A stretch of DNA of 64,000 nt from Gammaproteobacteria bacterium (GTDB taxonomy: Bacteria > Pseudomonadota > Gammaproteobacteria > JAKBBU01): positions 1 through 64,000 of the forward strand of contig JAJFKN010000003.1 in the NCBI GenBank assembly GCA_021773195.1, given 5' to 3'. A program made the position numbers and the translations under genes. This document shows positions 1-8,557 of this stretch, piece by piece. The notes below the pieces were generated by a model, which worked only from the letters and a program-made list of their open reading frames with translations, searched no databases and was not told the origin of the DNA. Position 1 is the stretch's first letter, and each line of letters starts with the position of its first letter.

Positions 1-585
1 ATCACCAAAGGTGTGCCAAAAGGCAAAATCACCCCCCTGGTAACTTATAAATCCCATACTCTAAGAGTGTTTGGTGCCACCATGTTAAAACAATCAGACA
101 ACCTTATCGCTGACTCTTTACTGAAGAAGCTGGGGCAAACCTATTACAATAAACCTGGCACTTGGAAAAATGGTGTTGCTGCAGTAAAAGATATTTTACA
201 AAAAGACAGTAAGGTAAATTTAGATGATGCCGTGATTGTGGATGGCGCCGGTCTGTCACGTTACAATCATATAACGCCGAATCAAATGGTAGACTTATTG
301 AATTATGCCTATCATGATTTTGCCATCAGTTATGAATTCATTAGCGCCCTTCCCGTCGCTGGCGTCGATGGGACCCTCAAGCATCGAATGTCCGATACCG
401 ACATAGCTGGAAAAGTACGCGCGAAAACAGGCACAATGCAGAGTATTACAAGCTTATCGGGTTATATCACCACTAAGGATCAACAGACTCTGGCCTTTGC
501 CATTATGATCAATGGCGCCCTTGGCCCTATGCAACGTTTTCAAGGTTTGGAAGATAACATCTGCCGATACCTTGCAGGTACTTAA
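1..585 (+). CDS. dacB: D-alanyl-D-alanine carboxypeptidase/endopeptidase (PBP4), 3' part
   Basis: This is the C-terminal 194 residues of a class C penicillin-binding protein. The frame is open to base 1, so the start lies outside the window; the GTG at 13 is internal. The SxN motif appears as SDN in KQSDNLIADSLLKKLG and the KTG motif as AKTGTMQSITSLSGYI, both typical of DacB. The SxxK serine must lie in the missing part. PBP4 is a periplasmic DD-carboxypeptidase and endopeptidase that trims peptidoglycan cross-links. The next gene begins 6 bases after the stop, so the two are probably co-transcribed. Confidence 0.9.
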   Translation: MTKGVPKGKITPLVTYKSHTLRVFGATMLKQSDNLIADSLLKKLGQTYYNKPGTWKNGVAAVKDILQKDSKVNLDDAVIVDGAGLSRYNHITPNQMVDLLNYAYHDFAISYEFISALPVAGVDGTLKHRMSDTDIAGKVRAKTGTMQSITSLSGYITTKDQQTLAFAIMINGALGPMQRFQGLEDNICRYLAGT

Positions 586-591
586 TATACT

Positions 592-1005
592 ATGCCTAAG
601 ACCTTTGAATTTCGTCCTCATCATTTCTTATGTGCTTTATCTTTTCAAGGTAAAGGGTATTCCTCTGCTTTCGTGCAGAATTTTCAAGATATTACCCATG
701 AGCTGAGAAAACCGGGGGGCGAGAAGACCTTATTAAAAGTCACGCTGCATACGGATCATATTTGTGCCCCTTGCCCCCATCGTCGAGGTTTATCTTGTAC
801 CTCACAGGAGAAAATCAGCCTGCTTGATAAGAACCATCAACAAGTATTGCAATTAAAAGAAGGCGATATACTGACGTGGAAGGAAGCCAAAGAAAAGATC
901 CGACAATCCATGACGCTAGAAAAATTTCATCAAGCTTGTGAGAGCTGTCAGTGGAAGCCTCTAGGACTTTGTGAGGCAGCTCTCAAAGAATTAAACAAGA
1001 AATAA
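592..1005 (+). CDS. DUF1284 family cysteine-rich protein
   Basis: A 137-residue protein of the DUF1284 type. It opens with FEFRPHHFLCALSFQGKGY, matching the usual RPHHxLC start of the family. It has two cysteine clusters, CAPCPHRRGLSC near residues 63-74 and CESCQWKPLGLC near 116-127, which could hold a metal or an iron-sulfur centre. No enzymatic function is established. It starts 6 bases after dacB with no strong ribosome binding site, which suggests translational coupling. It converges on bioY with 8 bases between the stops. Confidence 0.75.
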   Translation: MPKTFEFRPHHFLCALSFQGKGYSSAFVQNFQDITHELRKPGGEKTLLKVTLHTDHICAPCPHRRGLSCTSQEKISLLDKNHQQVLQLKEGDILTWKEAKEKIRQSMTLEKFHQACESCQWKPLGLCEAALKELNKK

Positions 1006-1013
1006 AACCGTCT

Positions 1014-1595
1014 TTAGGCTGAATGTTTTCTCTTCCAAAATAAGGGAACCAAAAACGCTAAAAATACAATCTTCAGTAAAGACACAAAGAGAAAAGGTAC
1101 GAAGCCATATTCTATAGCATTGGCAAAGCCCACTAAGGTAGACAAGTAACCCACGCCCATAACATAAATGCAAACCATGCCAATTAAAGCCGCACAACCG
1201 GCCTTCATTGCGCTACGACCCCAACCACGCTCAACCAGGTATCCACTAATCAATGCGGCGGGCAAAAAGCCTATAAGGTAGCCCCCTGAAGGGCTGAAGA
1301 ATGCAGCGACACCAGCGCCCATTCCAGAAAAAACCGGTACGCCCATGGCGCCTTCGGCTAGATATAACATCACGGATAAAGTACCCAAACGCCAACCTAG
1401 CACCATACCCACAAAAAGTACCGCAAGGGTTTGCATGGTCATAGAAACGGGATAAAGGGGTAAGGCAATCTTCGAAGATACAGTCAATAATAAACTACCC
1501 AACGCAACAAACAAAACATTGCGCAGGAAAATATGATTCTTACTGGATAATAAAACATTATTCAATGGTTCATGGGGAGAGGTCATAGCTTGCAT
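1014..1595 (-). CDS. bioY: Biotin transporter BioY
   Basis: A 193-residue integral membrane protein with about six hydrophobic segments. The BioY-like stretch GMGAGVAAFFSPSGGYLIGF lies near residues 93-112. BioY is the substrate-binding S component of the biotin ECF transporter. In many proteobacteria it works without a linked ATPase and transmembrane subunit, and no bioM or bioN is present here. A second in-frame ATG at 1586 could be the start. The gene diverges from comF. An imperfect inverted repeat in the shared upstream region could be an operator, but it does not match a BirA site well. Confidence 0.85.
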   Translation of the reverse strand: MQAMTSPHEPLNNVLLSSKNHIFLRNVLFVALGSLLLTVSSKIALPLYPVSMTMQTLAVLFVGMVLGWRLGTLSVMLYLAEGAMGVPVFSGMGAGVAAFFSPSGGYLIGFLPAALISGYLVERGWGRSAMKAGCAALIGMVCIYVMGVGYLSTLVGFANAIEYGFVPFLFVSLLKIVFLAFLVPLFWKRKHSA

Positions 1596-1628
1596 CGTGG
1601 CTCCATTTCAAATTGTTGTTTTTGTGAA

Positions 1629-1649
1629 CTTGCCAATATTTTGGTCAAG
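1629..1649. promoter_or_regulatory. Imperfect inverted repeat between bioY and comF
   Basis: CTTGCCAAT and TTGGTCAAG face each other in the divergent intergenic region. The outer CTTG/CAAG arms match exactly; the inner bases match only partly. The position between bioY and comF would suit an operator for bioY, but it does not resemble the known BirA half-sites closely. It may be chance. Confidence 0.2.
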
Positions 1650-1730
1650 AAAATAATCCTACAGTTTGCGGCAACTGATTGGGTGATAATACCTAATCGC
1701 ATACGCCTGTCAATAAAAAGGAAGATTAAC

Positions 1731-2441
1731 ATGATAAACTGGATAGAAAAGGCCCAATGGCTATGCCTACCGCCCCACTGTATTCGTTGCCAAGGCGCTT
1801 GCGACAGAGCTTTGGATCTCTGCCAAGCTTGCGAAAAAGAATTACCTTGGTTACAGGTGGCTTGTCCACGCTGCGCCCTAGAAATTCCACTGCAGGCTCA
1901 GCAATGCGGGCAATGTATTACATCCCCACCCGCTTTTACACAAACCTGCAGTTGCTTCATTTATGAATCGCCCTTAACAAATTATATTCATCAATTGAAA
2001 TTCCAACATAGACTGCTTTATGCACACATCATGGGAACGCTATTAAGCCAACAATTAATCAGACATTATAATAAATTTCCACAAGCTATTTTACCGATCC
2101 CACTACATATAAAGCGTTTGAATCAACGAGGTTATAATCAAGCTTTGGAGATTGCAAAACCCATTGCAAAGGCATTGAACTTACCTATTTTACATAAACA
2201 TTCACAACGCACTCGTCACACTAATGCACAAGCACAAACTGAGGCTTCAAAGCGAGCGGGTAATATTCAAGGGGCTTTTCGCCTAACGCAATCTATCCCC
2301 TACTCCTATGTGGCTATTGTGGATGATGTAATGACTACAGGTAACACTGCCCATGAATTCAGTAAATTATTATTAGCTAATGGCGTGGAACAAGTAGATG
2401 TCTGGTGTGTTGCACGAACGCAAGTGCATTCGATCATCTAG
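1731..2441 (+). CDS. comF: ComF family amidophosphoribosyltransferase-like protein
   Basis: A 236-residue ComF protein. The N-terminus carries a CxxC-type zinc-ribbon (HCIRCQGAC, LCQAC, CPRC, CGQC). The C-terminal half is a type I phosphoribosyltransferase fold with the PRPP-binding loop VAIVDDVMTTGNT. ComF proteins take part in DNA uptake during natural transformation; the E. coli homologue GntX is linked to use of DNA as a nutrient. The ATG at 1731 was chosen because AAGGAAG precedes it with good spacing; the frame stays open back to 1572 but that stretch is not ComF-like. With the pil genes nearby, competence is possible. Confidence 0.85.
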   Translation: MINWIEKAQWLCLPPHCIRCQGACDRALDLCQACEKELPWLQVACPRCALEIPLQAQQCGQCITSPPAFTQTCSCFIYESPLTNYIHQLKFQHRLLYAHIMGTLLSQQLIRHYNKFPQAILPIPLHIKRLNQRGYNQALEIAKPIAKALNLPILHKHSQRTRHTNAQAQTEASKRAGNIQGAFRLTQSIPYSYVAIVDDVMTTGNTAHEFSKLLLANGVEQVDVWCVARTQVHSII

Positions 2442-2721
2442 ATTCATACTCTTAGTATCGCAAGTACCAAGCATTTAACTTGTGAAAAATGTGTGGACAT
2501 CCAACACAAGCAAAGCCCAGAAACTCATCTGCCCAAAAACTGAAGCACCGCTTTTAGATTCGTCTGGCTGCTAATCAGATCAACGGAATCAAACTATTTT
2601 AGGTAATTTTTTGCTTAGAACAACATTTCTTCATGACAAAATTCTCCTTTCTATAAGGTCATTTTGCCAAATTCCTCTAATTATGTCTGCTCCAGTTTAT
2701 GGGAGGCGGATCAATTTTCAC
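2442..2721. other. Intergenic stretch with no recognised gene
   Basis: About 280 bases between comF and the small ORF after ubiX. There is no tRNA, no convincing terminator and no long ORF. On the minus strand, bases 2599-2634 form an 11-codon ORF (MKKCCSKQKIT) preceded by a strong AGAAAGGAG ribosome-binding sequence. GATTC and GAATC arms around 2558-2590 can form only a weak hairpin. Confidence 0.5.
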
Positions 2722-2826
2722 TTATATAAATACCAGGACCATAAGTAAGACCATTAACATATAAAAAACAGAACCCATAAGAGCGCCGCCTTTTGTAAAA
2801 TTTAAACTATCATCATTGTGTTTCAT
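2722..2826 (-). CDS. Small single-pass membrane protein (34 aa) coupled to ubiX
   Basis: A 34-codon ORF whose ATG overlaps the ubiX stop in the ATGA arrangement typical of translational coupling. The protein has a polar N-terminus (MKHNDDSLNFTKGG) followed by a hydrophobic segment (ALMGSVFYMLMVLLMVLVFI) that runs to the C-terminus, so it looks like a tail-anchored or single-span small membrane protein. I do not recognise its family. Its place at the end of the mpl-ubiX run suggests it is expressed with them. It could be a chance ORF, but overlap plus a clean hydrophobic span argue for a real product. Confidence 0.5.
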   Translation of the reverse strand: MKHNDDSLNFTKGGALMGSVFYMLMVLLMVLVFI

Positions 2827-3437
2827 TGGGCTCCCCATCTTGGAACTAATTGATGCTCCATGTTCAATTGGTCTAAAATCCGTGCCACCAAAAAATCCAC
2901 CAATTCGTCTATATTACTTGGGCGATGGTAGAATCCTGGGGATGCAGGCATAATATGCACGCCCATCCCAGCTAATTTAGTTAGATTTTGCAAGTGAATT
3001 AAAGACAACGGTGTTTCACGATGGACAATGATCAGAGGACGTCGTTCTTTTAACATCACATCTGCAGCACGTTCGATAAGATTATTACTGGCGCCATGGG
3101 CAATGGCCGAAACACTGCCACTGCTGCAAGGACATATCACCATGGCGTCCACTAACGCAGAACCACTCGCTACTGGCGCCGTCCAATCCATTTTGCTATA
3201 TATAGTTAGACGCTCTGCTGGAAAATCATAGGTACTAACCAAATGCTGGTGCAATTCCTTTAGATCCTTCGGCCATTGATAATCGGTTTCTAAACGAATG
3301 ACTTCAAATGCCGCATCGGAAACAATTAAATTTACCGATACTTCTTGTTTCGCAAGACATGCCAATAGTCGCATACCATAAATCATGCCTGAAGCACCGG
3401 TCATGGCAAGGGTTATTTTTCCTGGTGTTCTAGACAT
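2823..3437 (-). CDS. ubiX: Flavin prenyltransferase UbiX
   Basis: A 204-residue flavoprotein that joins dimethylallyl phosphate to FMN to make the prenylated flavin used by the decarboxylase UbiD in ubiquinone synthesis. The FMN-binding GASG lies at residues 14-17, and the family hallmark PASPGFYHRP is near the C-terminus. Length is normal. Its start overlaps the 3' end of mpl by 8 bases, and its stop overlaps the small ORF downstream. UbiD is not in the window, but ubiA, the preceding pathway step, lies at 18 kb. Confidence 0.93.
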   Translation of the reverse strand: MSRTPGKITLAMTGASGMIYGMRLLACLAKQEVSVNLIVSDAAFEVIRLETDYQWPKDLKELHQHLVSTYDFPAERLTIYSKMDWTAPVASGSALVDAMVICPCSSGSVSAIAHGASNNLIERAADVMLKERRPLIIVHRETPLSLIHLQNLTKLAGMGVHIMPASPGFYHRPSNIDELVDFLVARILDQLNMEHQLVPRWGAQ

Positions 3438-4785
3438 GTTGAGTTAAACCTTCTAATAAACGTTCATAGATATTATCGAAACCACGATTACTCATTATCA
3501 AAATATGATCCCCAGATTTTGCATTCACAATTAAACTGTCAATGATATTTTGAGTGTCATTCATTACCAGCATGTTGTCATCTTGATTGTCTAACAATTT
3601 TGCCAGAGCATCATCTTGTGGTTTCTTAATGTAAACATCATCTGCTTCAGCTAAGGCTGTAATCACCGCATTACCGTGTAATCCTTTACGCATGGTATAT
3701 GATGCGCATTCCAATACAGCAAAAATACGATCTTGTCCGACCTTATCGCGCAATGCTTCTAAAGTACAAGCAATGGCGGTTGGGTGATGAGCGAAGTCAT
3801 CATAGATGGTGACACCATTTATTTCTCCAACTACTTGCATACGTCTTTTAACATTTTTATAGGTCTGCAAAGCAGCAATAGCTTGTTTAGGCTCGACCCC
3901 CACATGACGAGCGGCAGCAATAACAGCTAATGCATTCTCAATATTGTGCTTGCCTAACAAAGACCAATTAACTTTGCCTTGTACATCACCGAATAAATTC
4001 ACTGCAAACTCTTCCCCCGCTTGGGTGATATTGCTAGCATGCCATTGAGGGTCACTTACGGCAAAGGTTTCTGTTTCACTCCAACATCCCATATCCAGCA
4101 CCTCATGCAAATAAGGTTCATTCCCCTTATAAATAAGGCGCCCGCTAGCAGGCACCGTGCGAATTAAATGATGGAATTGTCGCTTAATCGCATCTAAATC
4201 AGGGAAAATATCTGCATGATCATATTCTAAATTGTTTAACACCAATGTTCTTGGATGATAATGTACAAACTTAGAACGCTTATCAAAGAATGCTGTATCG
4301 TACTCATCGGCTTCAATAACAAAAAAGGAAGAATCACCCAAACGCGCTGACACGCCAAAATTTTCTGGTACACCACCAATTAAAAAACCTGGCTGCAAAC
4401 CGGCTTCTTCTAAAATCCAAGCTAACATTCCTGATGTAGTTGTTTTACCATGGGTACCTGTTATAGCTAACACCCACTTATCGTATAAAACTTTTTCATA
4501 CAACCATTGCGGTGCTGATTGGTAGGGTAAGCCTTTATCAAGGATATGCTCTACCAGCGGATTTCCCCGTTGCATTGCATTACCAATAATATAACAATCC
4601 ACACCTTCCGGTAATGCATCAACATTATAACCTTGCTGTAACTCAACGCCCTGTTCTTGCAATTGAGTGCTCATGGGCGGATAGACATTGTCATCACAGC
4701 CCGATACTTGATAGCCTTTTTGTTTGGCTATGGCGGCAACCCCTGCCATGAAGGTTCCGCAAATACCTAATATATAGACGTTCAC
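3430..4785 (-). CDS. mpl: UDP-N-acetylmuramate:L-alanyl-gamma-D-glutamyl-meso-diaminopimelate ligase
   Basis: A 451-residue Mur-ligase family enzyme that reattaches the recycled tripeptide L-Ala-D-Glu-mDAP to UDP-MurNAc in the cytoplasm. The N-terminal Rossmann segment contains GICGTFMAGVAAIA, which is the Mpl variant of the MurC motif. The ATP-binding loop is ITGTHGKTTTSGML near residues 108-121. Length matches the family. The upstream GDSL gene ends 3 bases before its start and ubiX overlaps its end, so the three probably form one transcript. Confidence 0.94.
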   Translation of the reverse strand: MNVYILGICGTFMAGVAAIAKQKGYQVSGCDDNVYPPMSTQLQEQGVELQQGYNVDALPEGVDCYIIGNAMQRGNPLVEHILDKGLPYQSAPQWLYEKVLYDKWVLAITGTHGKTTTSGMLAWILEEAGLQPGFLIGGVPENFGVSARLGDSSFFVIEADEYDTAFFDKRSKFVHYHPRTLVLNNLEYDHADIFPDLDAIKRQFHHLIRTVPASGRLIYKGNEPYLHEVLDMGCWSETETFAVSDPQWHASNITQAGEEFAVNLFGDVQGKVNWSLLGKHNIENALAVIAAARHVGVEPKQAIAALQTYKNVKRRMQVVGEINGVTIYDDFAHHPTAIACTLEALRDKVGQDRIFAVLECASYTMRKGLHGNAVITALAEADDVYIKKPQDDALAKLLDNQDDNMLVMNDTQNIIDSLIVNAKSGDHILIMSNRGFDNIYERLLEGLTQHV

Positions 4786-4788
4786 TGC

Positions 4789-5772
4789 TTATCCTTTACT
4801 CGTAGTTTTATGAATACTATTCAATTGCTCCACCGCTTTTTTGCTCGGAATTGGATGTCGACTAACCTTGCTATTTACCGCAAAAATGCCATTCTCTTCC
4901 AATAAATTTTTTGCGTGCCGCGCTAATTCTTGGTGAATTTTTCTTGTGGGGTGCACCATGTCCCAGAATAAATAGTCATCGGGGTCCGAGCATACATCGT
5001 CGGGATTTGGCTCACCTTTGAAGTTCCCCTTATAACAAGACTTATCCACCACTTTGATATTAAACTTTTCAGGGTTCGCGATTATTTTATTAAATAATAC
5101 ATTAGCACCCAACTGCAAAATGGTTACATCCGGATTCTGTTTTTTATAATCTACAATGCTCTTTTGTAATTGCAAATTGTGACGCTTAATTAAAGCCGCA
5201 ACATTTTCTGAATATTTGTGATTACCTGCTTTAGCATCAAGAGTATGGGCTAATGGCGTTTTATCAATAGCTGGTAAATTGACGATTAAAAAGATATGCG
5301 CCCCACGCTCATGCAAATTATCAACGGCTGACATAATATTTAAGACATGTTGATCTGCAAGGAAGAGAGGGTCGTGCGAATGGAAGATTACATCATTAGC
5401 ACCCACCCAAATAATATAAAGCGCTTTTGGGTCAGCTTTACTATAGCGATAATCGAAAGTATCGATTTGGCGGCTCACGCTTGGGAAAAAACCACCACGG
5501 GTTTGTGCGCCGCCAAAAGCGTAATCATCCAAATCGCTAGCGGGCATACCTAAATCTTTCGCCAAGTCTTCTACCCAAACCGGACCGTTGGAGAAACGTC
5601 CGTTCCAATAGGGATATTTGGGTGTGTTGCCATGAGTTAAGGCGTATAAATTGCCGTTATCCGACAAGCTATCCCCAAAAACAAAAATCTTATCAATGGT
5701 GGCAGCGGAGCCTAACACCGGCAGCAGCAAAATACATAGGGCTGCTAACTGGAAAAATAGTCTACGAATCAT
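4789..5772 (-). CDS. Secreted GDSL-family lipase/lysophospholipase
   Basis: A 327-residue exported SGNH hydrolase. Residues 1-23 form a signal peptide ending GSAA. Block I is FGDSLSDNGN with the nucleophile Ser35, block III is GAND at 124-127, and block V is DMVHP with Asp271 and His274, so the catalytic triad is complete. Cys246 and Cys261 flank a short loop, as in the Legionella GDSL acyltransferases PlaA and PlaC, where a disulfide loop controls activity. A strong GGAGGT lies 7 bases before the ATG. Substrate is inferred to be phospholipid or lysophospholipid. It heads the run with mpl and ubiX. Confidence 0.85.
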   Translation of the reverse strand: MIRRLFFQLAALCILLLPVLGSAATIDKIFVFGDSLSDNGNLYALTHGNTPKYPYWNGRFSNGPVWVEDLAKDLGMPASDLDDYAFGGAQTRGGFFPSVSRQIDTFDYRYSKADPKALYIIWVGANDVIFHSHDPLFLADQHVLNIMSAVDNLHERGAHIFLIVNLPAIDKTPLAHTLDAKAGNHKYSENVAALIKRHNLQLQKSIVDYKKQNPDVTILQLGANVLFNKIIANPEKFNIKVVDKSCYKGNFKGEPNPDDVCSDPDDYLFWDMVHPTRKIHQELARHAKNLLEENGIFAVNSKVSRHPIPSKKAVEQLNSIHKTTSKG

Positions 5773-5852
5773 AACGTTACCTCCGCCACTGCAAAGTCAA
5801 TTAGTTTACCACAGCCTAAAGCAAAATGGTGTGGGATAATTACCAACCAAGC

Positions 5853-6893
5853 CTAGCTTTGTGAAAATTCATGTACAGCGTCCACGAGCACTTGCATATG
5901 TTCTGGTGACATATCTGGGTACATACCATGGCCTAAATTAAAAACATGCCCAGGATGGGAGCCAAATTGATCCAATATATTTTTAACCTCTTGACGAATC
6001 CCTTCTGGGGAACTGTAAAGTACACAAGGATCCAAATTACCTTGAAGTGCCACACGATTTCCCACGCGATGTCGTGCATTGGCTATATCCGTAGTCCAAT
6101 CAAGTCCTAAAGCATCGCACCCAGAAACTGCCATGGCTTCTAACCATTGGCCTCCACCTTTCGTAAAGAGAGTAATAGGTATATGTGGTGCTTCTTGTTT
6201 TACACCAGCAACTATTTCACTCATATAGTCCAGAGAAAATGCTTGATAGCACGGCCCCGATAAAACACCACCCCAAGTATCGAATACCATTAAGGAATCT
6301 GCCCCCGCTTTCACTTGAGCTAATAAGTACTGCGTAATATGTTTAGATAATAAACTTAGTAAAGCATGTAACAAAGTGGGTTCACGATATAGCAATCTCT
6401 TCACCTGCGAAAAAGTTTTACTTCCGCTGCCTTCCACCATGTAACAACCAATTGTCCAAGGGCTTCCAGCGAAACCGATCAAAGGCGTTTTATCCGCTAA
6501 TTCATGCTTAACTAATTTGATTGCATCCATGACATATTGTAAATCACCTAGAGGCTCTCTCTCTTGTAAGGCCACCAGACTTTTTTCATCGCGCAGAGGT
6601 TCTGGAAATACGGGCCCTTGTCCAGAGATAAATTCTAATGGCATGCCCAGCGCATCGGGAATAGTTAAAATATCAGAAAAAATAATGGCGGCATCCAAAT
6701 CAAAACGCTGTAAAGGTTGCAGTGTCACTTCACAAGCCAATTCGGGTTGCTTACAAAACTCCATAAAGTTAGGCGCTTTTTTTCGGGCTTTCCTGTACTC
6801 TGGCAAATACCGCCCTGCCTGGCGCATCACCCAAACAGGGGTCCTCTCCACAGGCTGTTTTAATAAAGCTCGAATGTAATTATGTTTAGACAT
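5853..6893 (-). CDS. hemE: Uroporphyrinogen decarboxylase
   Basis: A 346-residue enzyme that decarboxylates the four acetate side chains of uroporphyrinogen III to give coproporphyrinogen III in haem synthesis. The family signature PVWVMRQAGRYLPEYR lies near residues 20-35 and GFAGSPWTIGCYMVEG near 140-155. Length is normal. Its ATG overlaps the aroB stop by one base (TAATG), so it is the last gene of the pil-aro-hem block. Confidence 0.95.
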   Translation of the reverse strand: MSKHNYIRALLKQPVERTPVWVMRQAGRYLPEYRKARKKAPNFMEFCKQPELACEVTLQPLQRFDLDAAIIFSDILTIPDALGMPLEFISGQGPVFPEPLRDEKSLVALQEREPLGDLQYVMDAIKLVKHELADKTPLIGFAGSPWTIGCYMVEGSGSKTFSQVKRLLYREPTLLHALLSLLSKHITQYLLAQVKAGADSLMVFDTWGGVLSGPCYQAFSLDYMSEIVAGVKQEAPHIPITLFTKGGGQWLEAMAVSGCDALGLDWTTDIANARHRVGNRVALQGNLDPCVLYSSPEGIRQEVKNILDQFGSHPGHVFNLGHGMYPDMSPEHMQVLVDAVHEFSQS

Positions 6894-7969
6894 TAGTAAC
6901 CTTCCAATAATTGTTTAATCATGTTCTCATTTATATCTTCTGTAATCGCAGCTTTACCTATGTTTTCTAATGTAATTAGACGCAACCCTTTACCTACATT
7001 CTTTTTATCAAGGCGCATTGATTGTATTAACTCTTGCACTGATAACTCTTTCGGTATTTCACGGGGCAAACCAAATATTGTAACTAGCTTTTCGATGCGG
7101 TTCAGGGCACCTTCATCTAGTGCATTTATTTTGCAGGATAATTTGGCTGCCAATACCATCCCACAGGCCACCGCTTCACCATGCAACCAGTCTTTATATC
7201 CTAATCCTGTCTCAATCGCATGACCAAAAGTGTGACCTAAATTCAGCAGTGCTCGACAACCATTTTCCCGCTCATCTTGCGCCACTATGTCTGCTTTAAT
7301 AGCACAGCTTCGCTCAATAATATATGCTAAAACTTCTGGGTCTTTATTCAATATCGCTTGAGAATTCTGTTCTAAATAAGTAAATAAATCACTATCACCC
7401 AATAAGCCCGCTTTTATCACTTCAGCCAAACCCGCAACAAATTCCCGTTGAGGCAAGGTATCTAACGTATCCAAGTCCACCAACACACATTGCGGTTGAT
7501 GAAAAGCACCCAACATATTTTTTCCTAAGGGGTGATTGACCCCTGTTTTCCCGCCAACGGAAGAATCCACTTGGGCTAGTAAGGTTGTAGGCACTTGAAT
7601 GAAGTTTGCCCCGCGCTGGTACATCGCAGCAGCGAAACCTGTCATATCGCCAATCACCCCCCCGCCTAAAGCAATGAGCGTCGTATTACGGCGATGCTGA
7701 TTTTCTAATAAAGCATCAATTATTTTCAAACAAGTCCCCATGGTTTTATATTTTTCGCCATCGGGTAAAACCAATTCATCCACATGGTAGTCACTTATCA
7801 AGCCTTTTTTTAAAGGCGCCAAATAAAGAGGAGCAATAGTTTCATTGGTCACAACTAATATTTGATCGCTGATAATGTAAGGTTGCAAGGTTTTAGACTC
7901 ACCCAATATGCCTCGGCCAATGATAATGGGATAACTGCGACCTTCAAGTGAAACTATTTGTTGCTTCAT
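6893..7969 (-). CDS. aroB: 3-dehydroquinate synthase
   Basis: A 358-residue NAD-dependent, metal-dependent enzyme of the shikimate pathway that turns DAHP into 3-dehydroquinate. The nucleotide-binding region ALGGGVIGDMTGFAAAMYQR and the metal-site motifs around RALLNLGHTFGHAIE and LHGEAVACGM are intact. It overlaps aroK by 4 bases and hemE by 1 base, indicating tight coupling. Confidence 0.95.
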   Translation of the reverse strand: MKQQIVSLEGRSYPIIIGRGILGESKTLQPYIISDQILVVTNETIAPLYLAPLKKGLISDYHVDELVLPDGEKYKTMGTCLKIIDALLENQHRRNTTLIALGGGVIGDMTGFAAAMYQRGANFIQVPTTLLAQVDSSVGGKTGVNHPLGKNMLGAFHQPQCVLVDLDTLDTLPQREFVAGLAEVIKAGLLGDSDLFTYLEQNSQAILNKDPEVLAYIIERSCAIKADIVAQDERENGCRALLNLGHTFGHAIETGLGYKDWLHGEAVACGMVLAAKLSCKINALDEGALNRIEKLVTIFGLPREIPKELSVQELIQSMRLDKKNVGKGLRLITLENIGKAAITEDINENMIKQLLEGY

Positions 7970-8493
7970 ATCGACTCTTTAGATAGATGATTTAAAATAA
8001 CTTGCACCACATCTTGAATTTTTTTGCCTCCCGTTTCCACCGAGAATTCTGCTAAGCGCTCATAAATGGGTGTTCGTTGTTGGTGTAATTCCAGCAAACG
8101 TTGACGGCGATCACCGCCTTCTAATAATGGACGTCTTTGCCGATAATCACTCACCGTTCTTTGATACTGATATTCAATATCTAAAGACAAATACACAACA
8201 AAACCAAAAGCCGCTAACTTCTGACAATTTTCTTCTCGAGTAATGGTGCCACCCCCGGTGGAAAGCACGATATTTTGCATTTGGGTTAGCTCAGTAATCA
8301 CATTGATTTCTCGTTGTCGGAAACCTTCTTCACCTTCCACATCGAAAATCCAACCTACACTGGCCCCAGTACGTTCTTCGATAACTTCATCGCTATCATA
8401 AAAATCACGCCCTAGGCGCACAGCTAATTGCCGGCCAATGGCACTTTTCCCCGCCCCCATAGGGCCAATTAAATAAATATTTTTGTTCAACAT
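7966..8493 (-). CDS. aroK: Shikimate kinase
   Basis: A 175-residue kinase that phosphorylates shikimate at the 3-hydroxyl. The P-loop is GPMGAGKSAIG, the shikimate-binding DSD follows in FYDSDEVIEERTG, and the GGG motif is in VLSTGGGTI. The ATG at 8493 was chosen because the protein then begins MLNKNIYLIGPMGAGKS, like E. coli AroK; the open frame reaches back to a TTG at 8514. The gene follows pilQ by 64 bases, the usual pilMNOPQ-aroKB order in gammaproteobacteria. Confidence 0.95.
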   Translation of the reverse strand: MLNKNIYLIGPMGAGKSAIGRQLAVRLGRDFYDSDEVIEERTGASVGWIFDVEGEEGFRQREINVITELTQMQNIVLSTGGGTITREENCQKLAAFGFVVYLSLDIEYQYQRTVSDYRQRRPLLEGGDRRQRLLELHQQRTPIYERLAEFSVETGGKKIQDVVQVILNHLSKESI

Positions 8494-8557
8494 GTTTATG
8501 TACCGATAACACAATGCCCATCAAGGATGGTACCTATCTTACCTTGATCAAGAGGAT

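Noticed and set aside
512-706. Plus-strand ORF across the dacB/DUF1284 junction
   Set aside because: It overlaps both genes in another frame and has no recognisable protein features.
1572-1730. N-terminal extension of comF
   Set aside because: The extension does not look like ComF, overlaps bioY's start, and the ATG at 1731 has a good ribosome-binding site.
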